Shown one piece after another: positions 6,943 to 16,098 of a stretch of DNA of 29,164 nucleotides. The stretch is from positions 1-29,164 of the forward strand of contig CAPFSK010000010.1 of NCBI GenBank assembly GCA_948614045.1, written 5' to 3'. The DNA is from an uncultured Candidatus Saccharibacteria bacterium. Lineage in GTDB: Bacteria; Patescibacteriota; Saccharimonadia; Saccharimonadales; Saccharimonadaceae. The first letter of the stretch is position 1. Each line of letters starts with the position of its first letter. Made by a program: the position numbers and the translations under genes. The notes beneath the pieces are model-generated. The model was not told the origin of the DNA. It saw only the letters and a program-made list of their open reading frames with translations, and did not search any database.

Positions 6943-8163
6943 ATGCGTTTAAGTCAAAGTTTTATCAAAACTCTGCGTTCAGCTCCAAAAGATGAGACTG
7001 CGCGTGGAGCCCAATACCTTAGCCGCGCTGGCTATATTTACAAAGAGTTAGCCGGAGTTTACGACTATCTCCCGCTCGGACTACGCGTGCTTGATAATAT
7101 CAAAACCATCGTTCGGGAAGAGCTGAATAATATCGGCGCTGAAGAGTGCTTAATGTCCACTCTGCAAAACCCAGAACCTTGGATCAAAACTGATCGCTGG
7201 GATATCGAAAAAATGGATATTTGGTTCCGCACTCAACTCGCTGCGGGCGGCGAACTTGGTCTCGGCCCAACTCACGAAGAGCCGTTTACCGAGATGCTAC
7301 GTAATTACGTCTCAAGCTACAAAGATTTACCGTTTGCTGTCTACCAAATTCAAACTAAATTCCGCAACGAGCTTCGTGCCAAATCTGGCATTATGCGTGG
7401 CCGCGAATTCCTGATGAAAGATATGTACAGTTTCTGTGCTACCACCGAAGACCACGATAAATTTTATCATGAAGCCGAAAAAGCCTACATGCGTATCTAT
7501 GATCGTCTCGGCATTGGTAATGATACCTATGAAACCTTTGCTAGTGGCGGCGTTTTCTCAAAATATAGCCACGAGTTCCAAACTATCTGTGAAGTCGGCG
7601 AAGATAATATTTATTACAACAAAGACAAATCTGTCGTTTTAAACGAAGAAGTCCTAATCGACGAAGTCATGAACGACCTTGGTGTTAAGCGTGACGAACT
7701 CGAAATGACCAAGGCCGCCGAAGTAGGCAATATCTTTACCCTCGGCACAAAGTTCTCCGCTCCACTCGGACTAGAGTTCACTGACCAAGCTGGCGAGCGC
7801 AAACCAGTTCTCATGGGCTGCTATGGCATTGGCATCTCACGCGTCATGGGCGTTATCGCCGAAAAGATGTGCGACGACAAAGGTCTCGTTTGGCCAGAAA
7901 ATATCGCACCATATAAATATTATCTAATTGGTATCGGCGACGAGGGTATGAAAAAAGCCGAAGAGCTATATCACGGTCGTGAAGAAGAGATCTTGTTTGA
8001 TGATCGCGACTTACGCCCGGGCGAAAAGTTTACCGACGCCGAACTCATGGGAATCCCGTATCGCGTCGTAGTAAGCGACAAAACGCTTGCCGACGGCAAA
8101 GCCGAAGTCACCGATCGCAAGACTGGCGAGACTAAACTCGTTGCTCTTACGGAAATCTTTTAA
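6943..8163 (+). CDS. proS: Prolyl-tRNA synthetase, short form without editing insertion
   Basis: Charges tRNA-Pro. Class II motif 1 lies near GVYDYLPLGLRVLDNI. The proline-site segment GPTHEE is at 108-113. Motif 2 FRNELRAKSGIMRGREFLMK begins at F140. Motif 3 GCYGIGISR is at 292-300, and an anticodon-binding domain follows (YLIGIGDEGM through the C-terminus). At 406 residues, with only about 130 residues between motifs 2 and 3, there is no room for the roughly 180-residue INS domain that removes misacylated alanine in E. coli-type ProRS. No free-standing YbaK/ProXp-ala gene is visible in the window. The start is chosen from the leaderless promoter; greA follows with its own promoter. Confidence 0.95.
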   Translation: MRLSQSFIKTLRSAPKDETARGAQYLSRAGYIYKELAGVYDYLPLGLRVLDNIKTIVREELNNIGAEECLMSTLQNPEPWIKTDRWDIEKMDIWFRTQLAAGGELGLGPTHEEPFTEMLRNYVSSYKDLPFAVYQIQTKFRNELRAKSGIMRGREFLMKDMYSFCATTEDHDKFYHEAEKAYMRIYDRLGIGNDTYETFASGGVFSKYSHEFQTICEVGEDNIYYNKDKSVVLNEEVLIDEVMNDLGVKRDELEMTKAAEVGNIFTLGTKFSAPLGLEFTDQAGERKPVLMGCYGIGISRVMGVIAEKMCDDKGLVWPENIAPYKYYLIGIGDEGMKKAEELYHGREEEILFDDRDLRPGEKFTDAELMGIPYRVVVSDKTLADGKAEVTDRKTGETKLVALTEIF

Positions 8164-8180
8164 TCCGCAAAGTGCAAGGG

Positions 8181-8209
8181 TTTACAATTACCAAAATCAA
8201 TGATAGACT
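8181..8209 (+). promoter_or_regulatory. Promoter of greA-lysS with -35 and extended -10
   Basis: TTTACA (8181-8186), a 17-base spacer, then TGA and TAGACT (8204-8209). It is one of the few promoters here with a convincing -35. The box lies 11 bases before ATG 8221 and overlaps the upstream in-frame ATG at 8200, which rules that ATG out as the main start. Confidence 0.65.
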
Positions 8210-8220
8210 ACTTAGTAGTT

Positions 8221-8664
8221 ATGAAAAAGACAGTTAATCTCACTGCAGCCGGCAAGGCTGACTTAGAAAAAGAATTAGCCGATTTAATCGCGCAGCGTCC
8301 TGCGATTGCCGAGCGAATTGCTACCGCGCGTGCTTTTGGTGACCTTTCAGAAAACCAAGAATACACTGACGCCCGAGCCGAGCAAAAAAACGTCGAAAAC
8401 CGCATTATCGAAATCGAAGACATCTTGAAGAATGCTGTTTTGATTAAAGCTCCGCGCGCAAACGACACTATTGCAATGGGCGCAACTGTCGTCATTGATA
8501 TGGGCGGCAAAGAATTCACCTATACTATCGTCGGTCCGGTCGAAGCCAACCCGCTTGAAGGTAAAATTTCACACGAATCCCCGATCGGCAAAGAACTAAT
8601 GGGACGCAAAGCCGGCGAAGAATTCGATTTTAATGGTAAAAAGGTCAAAATTAAAAGTCTATGA
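8221..8664 (+). CDS. greA: Transcription elongation factor GreA
   Basis: Enters the RNA polymerase secondary channel and stimulates cleavage of backtracked RNA. An N-terminal antiparallel coiled coil (about 1-75) carries the acidic tip in ARAFGDLSENQEYTDAR. The C-terminal FKBP-like domain has the usual VGPVEANPLEGKISHESPIG and ELMGRKAGEEF segments. With start 8221 it is 147 residues, slightly shorter than the E. coli protein (158). Starting at 8200 would add MIDYLVV, which is not part of the family and overlaps the -10 box. Its stop overlaps the lysS start (ATGA), so the two genes are coupled. Confidence 0.94.
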   Translation: MKKTVNLTAAGKADLEKELADLIAQRPAIAERIATARAFGDLSENQEYTDARAEQKNVENRIIEIEDILKNAVLIKAPRANDTIAMGATVVIDMGGKEFTYTIVGPVEANPLEGKISHESPIGKELMGRKAGEEFDFNGKKVKIKSL

Positions 8665-10121
8665 CCACTCTGAACGACTATCGCGACGAACGCCTACGCA
8701 AACTTGGTCAAATCCGCGAATTAGGAATCAATCCATATCCCGCCAAGTCTCATCGCAACACGAAAATCGCTACCATCCTAGATCATTTTACCGAGAAAGA
8801 TGGACAGGACGTCTGTATTGCTGGGCGTATTGTGGCAATTCGTGCTTTCGGTAAAATCGCTTTCGTTAAGCTACGCGATTATACCGGCGAAGTCCAGATT
8901 TTCATGGAAAAGAGCGACGTAGTAGCGCCTGGAATGTTCGGCGTAAAACAGCTCAAACTTCTCGATACGGGTGACTTTATCGAGGCGACCGGCAAAGTCG
9001 GCAAAAGTAGCACTGGTGAGATTTCCGTTTTCACGAATGAAGTCAGGTTACTCACGAAGAGCCTCAGGCCGTTACCGGGCTACGATGGGTTGACGAACAA
9101 AGAAGAACGCTACCGGCGTCGCTATGTCGATATGAATGTCAACCCCGAAGTCCGCGAGCGCCTAGTTCGCCGCAGCAAATTCTGGCAAGCCACACGCGAT
9201 TTCATGAATAGTCATGGTTTTATCGAAATTAATACCCCCGTACTTGAAACCACGACTGGTGGAGCTGATGCTAACCCATTTGTTACGCATATGGACGCAT
9301 TGGATAGTGATTATTATCTCCGTATCAGCCAAGAACTACCGCTAAAACGCTTACTTGGTGGCGGTTTCGAAAAAGTCTACGACATCGGTCCAAGATTCCG
9401 CAACGAAGGTGTTGATGACGAACATCTGCCCGAGCATATTGCCTTCGAGAGTTACGCTGCCTATGAAGATTACGAAGACGGCATGCGGCTTTATGAAGAA
9501 ATGATTAAATATGTCGCCAAAGAAACTTGGGGTACGCTGAAGTTCAACGTTGGCGGATTTGAAGTCGACCTTGACCAAGACTGGCCACGCATTAAATACG
9601 CCGACTTGCTCCGCGACAAGTTCGACGTCGACGTCTTCAATCCTGACCGCGAAAAAATGCTTAGTATTCTACGCGGAAATGGCGTTAGGGTAGACCCGAG
9701 TGTCAGCGACGGTCGTCTCCTCGATAATCTCTGGAAGCTAATTCGCAAGACTTCCGCTGGTCCATACTGGCTCGTCGAGGAGCCGCTGAGTCTCAGTCCG
9801 CTTGCTAAAGTCAGCGACGAAAATCCACTCGTCACCCAAAGGTTCCACCCAATCATTGCCGGTACTGAAATGGGTAATGGATATTCCGAACTTAACGATC
9901 CGCTCGATCAGCTCGCTAGATTTGAGGAACAACAAGCCATGCGTGATAGCGGCGATGACGAAGCTCAGATGCTCGATATGGATTTCGTCGAAATGCTCGA
10001 ATATGGCATGCCACCCGCCTGTGGCTGGGGCAATTCCGAACGCAATTTCTGGCTGCTCGAAGGCGTATCCGGTCGCGAAGCCGTACCATTCCCAATTATC
10101 AAGAAACGCAACGAAGAATAA
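8661..10121 (+). CDS. lysS: Lysyl-tRNA synthetase, class II
   Basis: Charges tRNA-Lys. An N-terminal OB-fold anticodon-binding domain (about 50-145: GRIVAIRAFGKIAFVKLRDY) is followed by the class II core. The core has FIEINTPVLETTTGGADANPF, the ELPLKRLLGGGFEKVYDIG region, and motif 2 beginning F246-R-N-E. Motif 3 is unusual: where most LysRS read G-x-G-I-G-I-D-R-L, this one reads ACGWGNSERNFWLLEG. The Arg is kept but the Gly/Ile context is not. The end GREAVPFPIIKKR matches the usual REVILFP-type tail. Of 486 residues, so full length. It overlaps greA by four bases. Confidence 0.94.
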   Translation: MTTLNDYRDERLRKLGQIRELGINPYPAKSHRNTKIATILDHFTEKDGQDVCIAGRIVAIRAFGKIAFVKLRDYTGEVQIFMEKSDVVAPGMFGVKQLKLLDTGDFIEATGKVGKSSTGEISVFTNEVRLLTKSLRPLPGYDGLTNKEERYRRRYVDMNVNPEVRERLVRRSKFWQATRDFMNSHGFIEINTPVLETTTGGADANPFVTHMDALDSDYYLRISQELPLKRLLGGGFEKVYDIGPRFRNEGVDDEHLPEHIAFESYAAYEDYEDGMRLYEEMIKYVAKETWGTLKFNVGGFEVDLDQDWPRIKYADLLRDKFDVDVFNPDREKMLSILRGNGVRVDPSVSDGRLLDNLWKLIRKTSAGPYWLVEEPLSLSPLAKVSDENPLVTQRFHPIIAGTEMGNGYSELNDPLDQLARFEEQQAMRDSGDDEAQMLDMDFVEMLEYGMPPACGWGNSERNFWLLEGVSGREAVPFPIIKKRNEE

Positions 10122-10152
10122 TATAAAACCTCACATCCATCTCCACAAAATA

Positions 10153-10161
10153 TGCTATAAT
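10153..10161 (+). promoter_or_regulatory. Extended -10 promoter of ldh
   Basis: TGC plus TATAAT (10156-10161), ten bases before ATG 10172. Predicted leaderless. Confidence 0.75.
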
Positions 10162-10171
10162 CATAAGTAAT

Positions 10172-11089
10172 ATGAGTGGAAAAGTAATGATTGTGGGCAC
10201 TGGCAACGTTGGCGCCAGTATCGCTTTTGCTTTATTAAATCAACGCACCCCAGTCAACGAACTAATTTTAACCGATCTTGATACCGCCGACGCCGAAGGC
10301 GAAGCTATGGACCTGAATGACGCTCTAGCCGTCGCGCCCAGTTGGTTAAAGATTCATGCTGGCGGTTACGAATCGGCTAAGGATTGTGATATTTGCGTCC
10401 TAACCGCTGGCGCTAATCAGAAACCCGGCGAAACCCGCGTCGATTTACTCCAAAAAAACGCCAAAATCACCAAAAGCGTCGTCGAACAAGTCATGCGGAA
10501 TGGTTTTGACGGCATCTTTATCGTCGTAGCGAACCCGATGGACGCGCTAAGTTATCTCACCTGGCAATACTCCGGATTACCGAGCGAACGCGTCATCGGC
10601 AGCGGCACTATTCTCGATTCTGCCAGACTTAGATTTAGACTCGCCGAACATCTCGGCGTTCACCCGAAGTCCGTCCATGCTTACCAAGTCGGTGAGCATG
10701 GCGACAGTGAATTCACACTCTGGTCAAGCGCCAATGTCGGCGGCGAAAAGATTGAACGACTAATCTCGGCAGGTGAACGCGAGAAAATCACCGACGCCGT
10801 ACGCCACGAAGCCTACGAAATTATTCAGAAAAAAGGCGCCACCCACTACGGCATCGGCGCTTGTACCGTCCAACTCATCAACTGTATTCTTAATGACGAA
10901 AAACGCGTCATGCCAGTTTCCTCACTCGACGACTGCAATGACATATATTCTGGTTTTCCTGCTATTGTCGGTCGGCAAGGCATCGTCCGCAGGCTCGAAA
11001 TTCAGATGACCGAGCAAGAGGGAATCAAGCTGCAACAGTCTGCTAACGTGCTCAAACAAACCCTAGCCCAGATTAAGGAGGGTAAATGA
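10172..11089 (+). CDS. ldh: L-lactate dehydrogenase
   Basis: Reduces pyruvate to L-lactate and regenerates NAD+, in keeping with a fermentative cell. The Rossmann motif G-T-G-N-V-G is at 9-14, with Asp at the end of the second strand (LTDLD, 33-37) for NAD specificity. Q83 in GANQKPGETR is the residue that separates lactate (Gln) from malate (Arg) dehydrogenase, and R89 stabilises the substrate. The catalytic His is H176 in GEHGDSE. At 305 residues it is complete. The promoter is leaderless. Its TGA overlaps the start of the DUF2207-type gene (ATGA), an odd pairing of metabolic and membrane genes. Confidence 0.94.
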   Translation: MSGKVMIVGTGNVGASIAFALLNQRTPVNELILTDLDTADAEGEAMDLNDALAVAPSWLKIHAGGYESAKDCDICVLTAGANQKPGETRVDLLQKNAKITKSVVEQVMRNGFDGIFIVVANPMDALSYLTWQYSGLPSERVIGSGTILDSARLRFRLAEHLGVHPKSVHAYQVGEHGDSEFTLWSSANVGGEKIERLISAGEREKITDAVRHEAYEIIQKKGATHYGIGACTVQLINCILNDEKRVMPVSSLDDCNDIYSGFPAIVGRQGIVRRLEIQMTEQEGIKLQQSANVLKQTLAQIKEGK

Positions 11090-13098
11090 TACTGCAAAAA
11101 CGTCAAAATACGCAACGAACCCATAAGAAATGGTCAAAATTCATGACCCTATCTTTCTATTGTATCACACTAGCTATATTTTGTCAAGTACTGAGTGCGT
11201 TTTGCGGGGTATTTTCCGACAATGCTGATGCAATTAGCATAAATGATTCCATCAACCGCTTCTACTTCCAAGATTTTTCCGCCGATTACTATCTGAGCAA
11301 GGCCGAAGATGGCACTAGCCGTCTCAAAGTTGTCGAAAAATTCGTCGCTGTTTTTCCGAATACTGACCAAAATCACGGCATCACGCGAATCATTCCTTAT
11401 ACGAACCAAGACGGGAAAAATCTTACCACAGCCAGTGACCGTAAGCTAAATATTCAGGTAAGGCACAATGGCATTGCTGAAGAGCCCTACAAAGTTGAAG
11501 TAGGCGACGGATATTTCACAGTTTATATTGGCAACCCTAGTGCTTACGTCCACGACCGCCAGATTTACGAATTAGAATATGAATTTCAGAATGTTATTAC
11601 GAACCAAGATGCAAACTGTACTGACACGGGATGCCCATTCGTCGGTCCGTTCCAAGAACTCTACTGGGACACAAACGGCAACGATTGGTCGCAACGCTTC
11701 GAAAATATCACCGCACGCGTCCATCTCGTCGGAGACGAAGTTCAATCCGCGTTCAATGGAGATACGTCTTGCTATGTTGGTAAATATGGTGTTAGTGGCG
11801 CCGAGCGCTGCAAAACCGTAATCAACGACAGCACTATTGAATTCCACGCCGAAAATCTCACCGCTCGCGAAAACCTTACTTTTGACCTTAGTTTTGATGC
11901 CGACACTTTTGTCGTACCTAGTCAAACTTATGACTATCGCCTCGTCGGCACAATCGTTGTCGAAATGATCGTCGCCGGAGCTTTATTAGTCACGATTCTC
12001 GCAATCCATGCACAAACCAGAGCTAAACGCGAATATTATGACGGGCTCTTCATCACACCTGAATATACTCCGCCCAAAGACTTCACAGTCGCCGAAATGG
12101 CTACGAATTACGTCGGTCAAAAAATGCTCGGCTCTAGCAAAGTTGCAACGCTAATGGAACTTGCCGTTACTCGCAAAGTTGAACTTTCGAAAGTCGGCAC
12201 TGAGAAGAAGCCACAATGGACTATCAAAATTCTTTCGACCGATCTCAAAAACGAACAAGCCGACATCTTGAAGCTGCTCGCCGGACGCGACGCTGACCTT
12301 GAAACCGGCCAAGAAATCCTTATCAAAACTCACACTGCCGATAGTGCTCTCGTCCGCCTCGGGCAAAAGTACAGTAAGCATATTGAGGAACAACTTTATG
12401 CAGATGGATTGTACGCCCCGAAAGTCACCAAGCAGGGAAGCGAGATTAAAAAAGCTAAGATTAATCTCTGTGATATACTACTCACCTGTGGCATCCTCTG
12501 GGTTATCGTTAGCATCGTCGCTCTGCCTTTTCTCGTCGACGGTGATGTTCCAAGCTACATCACGCTATTCGGTGGCGGATGGTTAATTGCCGCAATCATC
12601 ATCCTGGCAATCGCTATCGCCATCGGGGCTTTCTATGCTAGCGCCCATTACCAAAAATTCTACACTCGTACCGAAGACGGCCTGAAATGGTCACGCTATC
12701 TTGACGGGTTAAGATTATACATCAAAATGGCTGAGCAAGATCGTATTAAGTTTCTCCAAAGCGTCAAAGGCGCCGACACTAGTAACCAAGGCATTGTCAA
12801 TCTATATGAAAAACTATTGCCATATGCCGTTATTTTCCGTCTTGAAACTAGCTGGTTAAACGAAATGGGTAAATATTACGAGATGAACGACGTCTCTACG
12901 CCAGCTTGGTATGTCGGCGGCGCAGTATTCTCCGCACGCGAATTCAGCAACGCTATGCGCTCAGTCAGCACTGCAGCGACCATGAGCGACCTCGCTAGCC
13001 ATTCCGGAACTTCCGGATCGAGCTCCAGCTTCTCTGGCGGCGGTGGCGGCGGCTTCTCCGGAGGAGGGGGCGGAGGCGGCGGTGGGGGAGGCTGGTAG
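11086..13098 (+). CDS. DUF2207-type membrane protein with poly-glycine tail
   Basis: Function unknown. An N-terminal hydrophobic segment (about 20-42) likely acts as a signal or anchor. An extracytoplasmic beta-rich domain follows (about 50-280; FYFQDFSADYYLSK, then a DYRL segment). Membrane helices are at about 287-306, 463-483 and 495-518. The cytoplasmic part between helices 1 and 2 contains winged-helix-like charged sequence. The C-terminus (about 645-670) is Ser/Gly, ending in runs of Gly and a final Trp, the tail typical of DUF2207 proteins. At 670 residues it matches the family's size. It starts inside the ldh stop. The Gly tail is encoded by low-complexity GGC/GGA/GGG repeats prone to slippage. 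Family assignment rests on architecture and tail. Confidence 0.85.
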   Translation: MILQKRQNTQRTHKKWSKFMTLSFYCITLAIFCQVLSAFCGVFSDNADAISINDSINRFYFQDFSADYYLSKAEDGTSRLKVVEKFVAVFPNTDQNHGITRIIPYTNQDGKNLTTASDRKLNIQVRHNGIAEEPYKVEVGDGYFTVYIGNPSAYVHDRQIYELEYEFQNVITNQDANCTDTGCPFVGPFQELYWDTNGNDWSQRFENITARVHLVGDEVQSAFNGDTSCYVGKYGVSGAERCKTVINDSTIEFHAENLTARENLTFDLSFDADTFVVPSQTYDYRLVGTIVVEMIVAGALLVTILAIHAQTRAKREYYDGLFITPEYTPPKDFTVAEMATNYVGQKMLGSSKVATLMELAVTRKVELSKVGTEKKPQWTIKILSTDLKNEQADILKLLAGRDADLETGQEILIKTHTADSALVRLGQKYSKHIEEQLYADGLYAPKVTKQGSEIKKAKINLCDILLTCGILWVIVSIVALPFLVDGDVPSYITLFGGGWLIAAIIILAIAIAIGAFYASAHYQKFYTRTEDGLKWSRYLDGLRLYIKMAEQDRIKFLQSVKGADTSNQGIVNLYEKLLPYAVIFRLETSWLNEMGKYYEMNDVSTPAWYVGGAVFSAREFSNAMRSVSTAATMSDLASHSGTSGSSSSFSGGGGGGFSGGGGGGGGGGGW

Positions 13099-13108
13099 AA
13101 CACCGCCA

Positions 13109-13137
13109 AAATAAGTACGCTCCTATCCCTCTTATTT
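13109..13137 (+). terminator. Weak AT-rich hairpin before serS
   Basis: AAATAAG (13109-13115) pairs with CTTATTT (13131-13137) across a 15-base loop. It is AT-rich and overlaps the upstream edge of the serS promoter, so its termination strength is doubtful. Confidence 0.3.
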
Positions 13138-13138
13138 A

Positions 13139-13147
13139 TGCTATACT
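13139..13147 (+). promoter_or_regulatory. Extended -10 promoter of serS-murJ
   Basis: TGC plus TATACT (13142-13147), only six bases before ATG 13154. Predicted leaderless. Confidence 0.74.
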
Positions 13148-13153
13148 AATAGT

Positions 13154-14398
13154 ATGTTAGACGTTAATTTTATTCGCAAAAATCAAGCTTTAGTCGAGAA
13201 ATCCGCCCGCGAAAAGGGTTATGATGTTAGTATTCCTGAACTATTATCGCTTGACGACGAGCGCAAAACAATTCTTCAAAACGTCGAACAACTACGCCGC
13301 GAACGTAATGAAATCGCCGGGCAAATGAAAAATGGCAAACCTAGCGACGAACTTATCGCCAAAGGAAAAGAAATTAAATCTAAACTCGCCGAAGCTGAAC
13401 CGAAACTTGATGAAATTGAAGCAAAAGTCAATGAATTACTCAAACGCGTACCGAATATTATTTTTGACGACGTTCCTCTCGGCGGCGAAGAATGTAGCGT
13501 CGAAGTTGCTAGCTGGGGGGAACAAAAAGCCGGAGGCGTCGATCACCTCGACTACGCCACGAGCCGCGATTGGGTTGATTTCGAACGCGGCGCGAAAGTC
13601 GCCGGTGCGAAATTTTATTATTTGAAAAACGGCCTAGCATTGCTAGAAAACGCCCTTCTGCAATTTGGCCTGAAAAAGGTCCTTGAACATGGATTTACTT
13701 ACATGACCGTACCAGATATGGTTTCTAGTAAAGTTCTCGAAGGCTGCGGTTTCAATCCACGCAGCAGTGAGCAGAGTGATGAATATTTTATCGAAGGCGA
13801 AGACCTTGCTATGATTGCGACTGCCGAAATGCCACTCACGGGCTATTACATGAATGAAATTATCGACGAAAAAGACTTGCCAATTTGCCTCGCCGGCTAT
13901 AGCGCCTGTTTCCGCAAGGAAGCCGGTACTTACGGCAAGCATACTCGCGGCCTGTTCCGCGTTCACCAGTTTAATAAACTCGAGATGTATGTCTTCTGCT
14001 TACCGGAGAAATCGCCGGAGATGCACGAGAAGATTCGCAAGATCGAGGAAGAAATCTGGCAAGAACTTGGAATTCCATATCGTGTAATTAATATCGCCGC
14101 TGGCGACCTCGGCTCACCTGCTGCAAAGAAGTACGATATCGAATACTGGTCTCCAGCCGACCAAAAATATCGTGAGCTAACTAGTTGTTCAAACTGTACC
14201 GACTTCCAGGCCCGCAGCCTTAATATTCGCGTACGACGAGAAAACGGTGAAGTCGAGGTATTACATACGCTTAACGGCACTGCAGTTTCACTTGCGCGCA
14301 CAATGGTAGCCGTGATCGAAAATTACGCCAAAGCCGACGGCAAGCTCACGGTTCCAGAAGTTCTACGCCCATATCTAAACGGAGCGACCGAAATTTAG
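13154..14398 (+). CDS. serS: Seryl-tRNA synthetase
   Basis: Charges tRNA-Ser (and tRNA-Sec where present). An N-terminal long coiled-coil arm (about 28-105, heptad-rich Leu/Glu/Lys) grips the tRNA long arm. The class II core contains TAEMPLTGYYMNEI, motif 2 (from F253-R: FRKEAGTYGKHTRGLFRVHQ) and motif 3 (NGTAVSLARTMVAVIENY). At 414 residues it is full length. The leaderless promoter fixes the start. The murJ ATG begins two bases after the stop codon. Confidence 0.95.
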   Translation: MLDVNFIRKNQALVEKSAREKGYDVSIPELLSLDDERKTILQNVEQLRRERNEIAGQMKNGKPSDELIAKGKEIKSKLAEAEPKLDEIEAKVNELLKRVPNIIFDDVPLGGEECSVEVASWGEQKAGGVDHLDYATSRDWVDFERGAKVAGAKFYYLKNGLALLENALLQFGLKKVLEHGFTYMTVPDMVSSKVLEGCGFNPRSSEQSDEYFIEGEDLAMIATAEMPLTGYYMNEIIDEKDLPICLAGYSACFRKEAGTYGKHTRGLFRVHQFNKLEMYVFCLPEKSPEMHEKIRKIEEEIWQELGIPYRVINIAAGDLGSPAAKKYDIEYWSPADQKYRELTSCSNCTDFQARSLNIRVRRENGEVEVLHTLNGTAVSLARTMVAVIENYAKADGKLTVPEVLRPYLNGATEI

Positions 14399-14399
14399 A

Positions 14400-16076
14400 A
14401 TGTTCAAAAAAAAGGAAAAGAGCGAAAAAACTGAATCACCTAAGCGTCCGAGATTCAAGTTCCGGTCCGTCGTCAGTCGTGCTAATGCGAAACTGCCAGT
14501 CAGATTCGCTGCCGTTGTACTTGCTAGTTCGACGTTGGTTTCAGCTTTGTTGGGGATTTTTCGCGATCGGCTGCTAAACTCATATTACCTCGATACTTAT
14601 CCAACCGGCATCGATGCCTATACGGCCGCCTTTACAATTCCGGATTTTTTATTCTTCCTACTTACTTCTGGGGCGCTAGCGGTTAGTTTTATTCCGGTGT
14701 TTAATCAACGGCTAACAACCGGCAACAAAAAATCCGCCTGGGAGCTCAGTTCTAGCCTGCTCAACCTTATGGCGATCTTAACCCTGGTTGCATCGGTTGC
14801 GATTATCATCTTCGCCGACCCACTTGTACGTTACGTCGTCGGACCAGGACTCGATGAATCTGGCATGATTCTCGCCATTAATATGATGCGCGTGATTGCG
14901 ATTAATCCGTTTTTATTCAGTATTTCAACTATCCTATCTAGTATCCAACAAGCTCTCGGGCGTTTCGTTTTCTATGCCCTCGCGCCCGCACTATATAATG
15001 TCGGTATTCTAGTTGGTATTTTGTGGTTCACGAACGGTATTAACTTATTCGGCTGGCAAGTTTTCGAGGGGGGAATCATGGGCGTTGCACTCGGCGTAGT
15101 CTTTGGTGCTATATTACAAGTCATCGTTAGTCTCGTCGGGCTATTCGGACTTGGTTTTGATTATGAATTCAAAATCAACTGGAAAAATCAAGGATTCAAG
15201 TCCGTACTGAAGCTCCTCCCCGCCCGCAGCCTCGACCAGGGAATCGACTACGTTAATACTATCGTCACGACCAACCTCTCTTCGCGCATGGGTGCTGGCG
15301 CTTTACGCAGCTATCAACAAGCCTATAGCCTCTCGCAAATGCCAGTCAGTCTCATCGGCGTCGCAATTTCCACTGCTTTCTTCCCGCAGCTTACTGAAGA
15401 GCTTGGCGAAGGCAAAGAAGCCAAATATCAACAAACCTTCCGCACCGCTCTCAGTACAATTATCTGGATTACGTTACCGGTCGCCATTGTTGCGTTTTTT
15501 GCTCGTGGATACGTCGTTAGTTTTATCAAAAACGGGGGCGACCCGCTCATTTCCTCCGTCCTCGCCGCGCTAATTGTTTCGATTTTCGCCAATTCGGTCT
15601 TCCATATCGCCTCGCGCGGATTTTATGCCCATCAAGATACCAAGACGCCATTTCGGGTTTCCATTCTTTCGGTCGGGCTAACAATTTTACTTGCTATTAT
15701 ATTCTCGATTATCGGCTGCGGAGTCGACGGTCTCGGATGGGCGCAGAGTATTGGCGCAATGCTGGAAGTCATTATCCTATTGAGGCTGCTCCAAAAACGT
15801 TCTGGCGGCAAATTACTTAATCGCGACTTCTGGAAAAACACACGCCGCATCGTCTTCGCCACCTGCGTCACTGGATGCGTCGCCTATTCACTAGCTAAAT
15901 TCTTCCCATTTATGGCAAGCGACGACTCAATCTTCATGGTCTTCCCAAAGTTCTTCGTCATTACCGCCGGATCGTTCGTCACCTACTTGCTTGCCGGATA
16001 CTTCCTGGACGTCGAACAAGTCAAACCTATTACCGAACGCATCCGCAAATCCTTATTCAAAACGCCCAAGTCCTAA
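14400..16076 (+). CDS. murJ: Lipid II flippase MurJ (MviN family)
   Basis: Moves lipid II across the membrane for peptidoglycan assembly. After a basic cytoplasmic stretch (1-35) the protein is a chain of hydrophobic helices typical of the MOP exporter fold. The first repeat has the family's SALLGIFRDRLL and DAYTAAFTIPDFLFFLL segments (about 48-90). Later come LARSLDQGIDYVNTIV-like and QQAYSLSQMPVSLIGVAIS regions, then FFPQLTEE. Length (558) suits MurJ with extra C-terminal helices. There is no clear Shine-Dalgarno, and the start lies almost on the serS stop, so translation is probably by re-initiation. With uppS and uppP it gives the lipid-carrier cycle in one window. Confidence 0.92.
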   Translation: MFKKKEKSEKTESPKRPRFKFRSVVSRANAKLPVRFAAVVLASSTLVSALLGIFRDRLLNSYYLDTYPTGIDAYTAAFTIPDFLFFLLTSGALAVSFIPVFNQRLTTGNKKSAWELSSSLLNLMAILTLVASVAIIIFADPLVRYVVGPGLDESGMILAINMMRVIAINPFLFSISTILSSIQQALGRFVFYALAPALYNVGILVGILWFTNGINLFGWQVFEGGIMGVALGVVFGAILQVIVSLVGLFGLGFDYEFKINWKNQGFKSVLKLLPARSLDQGIDYVNTIVTTNLSSRMGAGALRSYQQAYSLSQMPVSLIGVAISTAFFPQLTEELGEGKEAKYQQTFRTALSTIIWITLPVAIVAFFARGYVVSFIKNGGDPLISSVLAALIVSIFANSVFHIASRGFYAHQDTKTPFRVSILSVGLTILLAIIFSIIGCGVDGLGWAQSIGAMLEVIILLRLLQKRSGGKLLNRDFWKNTRRIVFATCVTGCVAYSLAKFFPFMASDDSIFMVFPKFFVITAGSFVTYLLAGYFLDVEQVKPITERIRKSLFKTPKS

Positions 16077-16083
16077 ATAGGTG

Positions 16084-16092
16084 TGCTATAAT
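16084..16092 (+). promoter_or_regulatory. Extended -10 promoter of uppP
   Basis: TGC plus TATAAT (16087-16092), six bases before ATG 16099. Predicted leaderless. Confidence 0.76.
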
Positions 16093-16098
16093 TAGCTC

